Shown here in pieces: positions 59,464 through 64,000 of a stretch of 64,000 bases of DNA. Where the stretch lies: NCBI RefSeq assembly GCF_900585905.1, contig NZ_UTVH01000095.1:434001-498000 (forward strand), written 5' to 3'. Positions within the stretch are counted from its first letter, which is position 1, and each line of letters opens with the position of its first letter. Origin of the DNA: Pseudomonas viridiflava. GTDB taxonomy: Bacteria > Pseudomonadota > Gammaproteobacteria > Pseudomonadales > Pseudomonadaceae. The notes beneath the pieces were generated by a model. That model worked only from the letters and a program-made list of their open reading frames with translations, was not told the DNA's origin and did not search any database. The translations under genes and the position numbers were made by a program.

Positions 59464-60690
59464 ATGGATTTCGCTTACTCCCCCAAAGTCCAGGCGTTGC
59501 GCGAACGGGTCATCGCTTTCATGGACAGCCATGTCTATCCCGCCGAGCCGGTGTTCGAGCAACAAGTGGCGCAAGGCGATCGCTGGCAGCCGACGGCAAT
59601 CATGGAGACGCTCAAGGCCCGGGCCAAAGCCGAAGGCCTGTGGAATCTGTTTCTGCCCGAGTCGGAGCTGGGCGCCGGGCTGACTAACCTCGAATACGCG
59701 CCGCTGGCAGAGATCATGGGTCGCTCGCTGCTGGGGCCTGAGCCGTTCAATTGCTCTGCACCTGACACCGGCAATATGGAAGTGCTGGTGCGTTACGCCA
59801 ATGACGCGCAGAAGCAGCAGTGGCTTGCGCCGTTGTTGCGCGGCGAAATCCGCTCCGCGTTCGCCATGACTGAGCCTGAGGTGGCTTCGTCCGACGCCAC
59901 CAACATGGCGGCGCGAGCCGAGCGGCAGGGCGATGAGTGGGTCATCAACGGGCGCAAGTGGTGGACGTCGGGGGCTTGCGATCCGCGCTGCAAGATCCTG
60001 ATTTTCATGGGCCTGAGCAATCCCGACGGGCCGCGTCATCAGCAGCACTCGATGATCCTCGTACCGGTCGATACGCCGGGTGTGAAGATCGTCCGGCCGC
60101 TGCCGGTGTTTGGCTATGACGATGCCCCTCATGGCCACGCCGAAGTACTGTTCGACAACGTTCGCGTGCCCTATGAAAACGTATTGCTGGGTGAAGGCCG
60201 TGGCTTTGAAATCGCTCAGGGGCGTCTGGGGCCTGGGCGGATTCACCACTGCATGCGCTCAGTGGGCATGGCGGAACGGGCACTGGAATTGATGTGCAGG
60301 CGGGCGGCCAGCCGGGTGGCGTTTGGTCGGCCACTGGCCAAGCTGGGCGGCAACATCGACAAGATCGCCGATTCACGAATGGAGATCGACATGGCACGGC
60401 TGCTGACCCTGAAAGCGGCCTACATGATGGACACCGTCGGCAACAAAGTTGCAAAAAGCGAAATCGCCCAGATCAAGGTGGTGGCGCCGAACGTGGCGCT
60501 GAAGGTGATTGATCGGGCCATCCAGATCCATGGCGGCGCGGGGGTTTCCAATGATTTCCCGCTGGCCTACATGTACGCGATGCAACGCACCCTGCGCCTG
60601 GCCGACGGCCCGGACGAAGTGCACCGGGCGGCGATTGGCAAGTTCGAGATGGGCAAGTATTTGCCGCAGGAGATGCTGACACGGTCCTGA
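59464..60690 (+). CDS. Acyl-CoA dehydrogenase
   Basis: 408 aa from ATG 59464 (AAGG upstream); a frame start at 59425 would add 13 residues. FAD acyl-CoA dehydrogenase with AFAMTEPEVASSDATNM, VINGRKWWTSGACDPRCKI, GRIHHCMRSVGMAERALELM and the C-terminal IQIHGGAGVSNDFPLAYMYAMQRTLRLADGPDEVHR. The last group (DGPDEVH) resembles the ACAD10/11-like long branch rather than LiuA. Substrate unknown; likely a fatty or branched acyl-CoA. Confidence 0.9.
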   Translation: MDFAYSPKVQALRERVIAFMDSHVYPAEPVFEQQVAQGDRWQPTAIMETLKARAKAEGLWNLFLPESELGAGLTNLEYAPLAEIMGRSLLGPEPFNCSAPDTGNMEVLVRYANDAQKQQWLAPLLRGEIRSAFAMTEPEVASSDATNMAARAERQGDEWVINGRKWWTSGACDPRCKILIFMGLSNPDGPRHQQHSMILVPVDTPGVKIVRPLPVFGYDDAPHGHAEVLFDNVRVPYENVLLGEGRGFEIAQGRLGPGRIHHCMRSVGMAERALELMCRRAASRVAFGRPLAKLGGNIDKIADSRMEIDMARLLTLKAAYMMDTVGNKVAKSEIAQIKVVAPNVALKVIDRAIQIHGGAGVSNDFPLAYMYAMQRTLRLADGPDEVHRAAIGKFEMGKYLPQEMLTRS

Positions 60691-60761
60691 TGTGGAACAG
60701 GCCGGCAATGGCGACATGGCTAGTCGGGGATCTATAACGACCCGATTCAGAATGCCTTGTT

Positions 60762-60857
60762 ACCTGTAGGAGCGCACGAGCACCCCAAGGCCGCGGTAGC
60801 GTTGTATTGGAAATGCCGCCATCGTTGCCTCGCGGTGCTCGTGAACGCCTACAGGCG
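60762..60857. repeat. REP-type inverted repeat between convergent genes
   Basis: CTGTAGGAGCGCACGAGCAC and, in reverse, GTGCTCGTGAACGCCTACAG bracket 96 bp, with GGCCGC/GCCTCGCGG inner arms. It lies between the acyl-CoA dehydrogenase and metH, and may act as a shared terminator. Confidence 0.65.
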
Positions 60858-60878
60858 AAGCGGTTGTCCGGAGTGTGC

Positions 60879-64000
<3,122 letters not shown>

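Overview
The window reads as the chromosome of a Pseudomonas, probably fluorescens/syringae-like; species is not decidable from sequence alone. Evidence: high-GC coding DNA, many Pseudomonas-type REP palindromes between genes, a PrrF-type iron-responsive sRNA, a LiuR-controlled leucine/isovalerate cluster, a FAN1-type VRR-NUC nuclease and a three-subunit periplasmic gluconate dehydrogenase. No tRNA, rRNA, prophage, transposase or CRISPR array was seen.

Layout. 1-0.7 kb: a FadR-type regulator. 1.0-6.75 kb: an AT-richer accessory island made of three tandem copies of a convergent gene pair. Gene A (+ strand) is a 221-aa protein of unknown function. Gene B (- strand) is an exported protein of about 307 aa with a PPC-like beta domain and a divergent C-terminal domain. 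Copy 1 of B is dead (start codon ATG to ATA plus a C5 to C6 frameshift). This array is the best candidate for an undescribed system. 7-16 kb: a chemoreceptor, an AGE-family sugar isomerase, exonuclease III, an AbrB-type transporter with a divergent LysR regulator, a nucleoside deoxyribosyltransferase-like protein, FAN1 and a Gly-rich secreted protein. 16.4-20.2 kb: pstSCAB without phoU. 20.4-28.5 kb: LysR/SDR/GH15 genes, MntH, an MFS carrier and several tiny genes. 28.8-33.1 kb: an RcnB-like protein and the gluconate 2-dehydrogenase operon. 33.6-40.1 kb: a stand-alone PBP2, a 128-bp tandem repeat, PoxB and a PctA-like amino-acid chemoreceptor.

40.4-45.2 kb: a 47-aa secreted peptide, then an ECF sigma/anti-sigma pair divergent from a catalase-like peroxidase and cytochrome b561. 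Both divergent promoters carry the same GGAATA-N15-CGTC signature, so the sigma factor probably controls itself and the peroxidase operon. 45.3-46.8 kb: a small sigma-region-4/FecR-like membrane protein, the PrrF sRNA with Fur box, and an Lrp regulator. 47-50.4 kb: a giant indolepyruvate ferredoxin oxidoreductase.

50.6-58.3 kb: the liu genes in the order liuR-liuE then liuABCD (reading the minus strand). They are split by a 0.68-kb AT-rich segment, and each unit has its own perfect palindromic LiuR-type operator. 58.4-60.7 kb: a LysR regulator and a divergent acyl-CoA dehydrogenase. The window ends inside metH.
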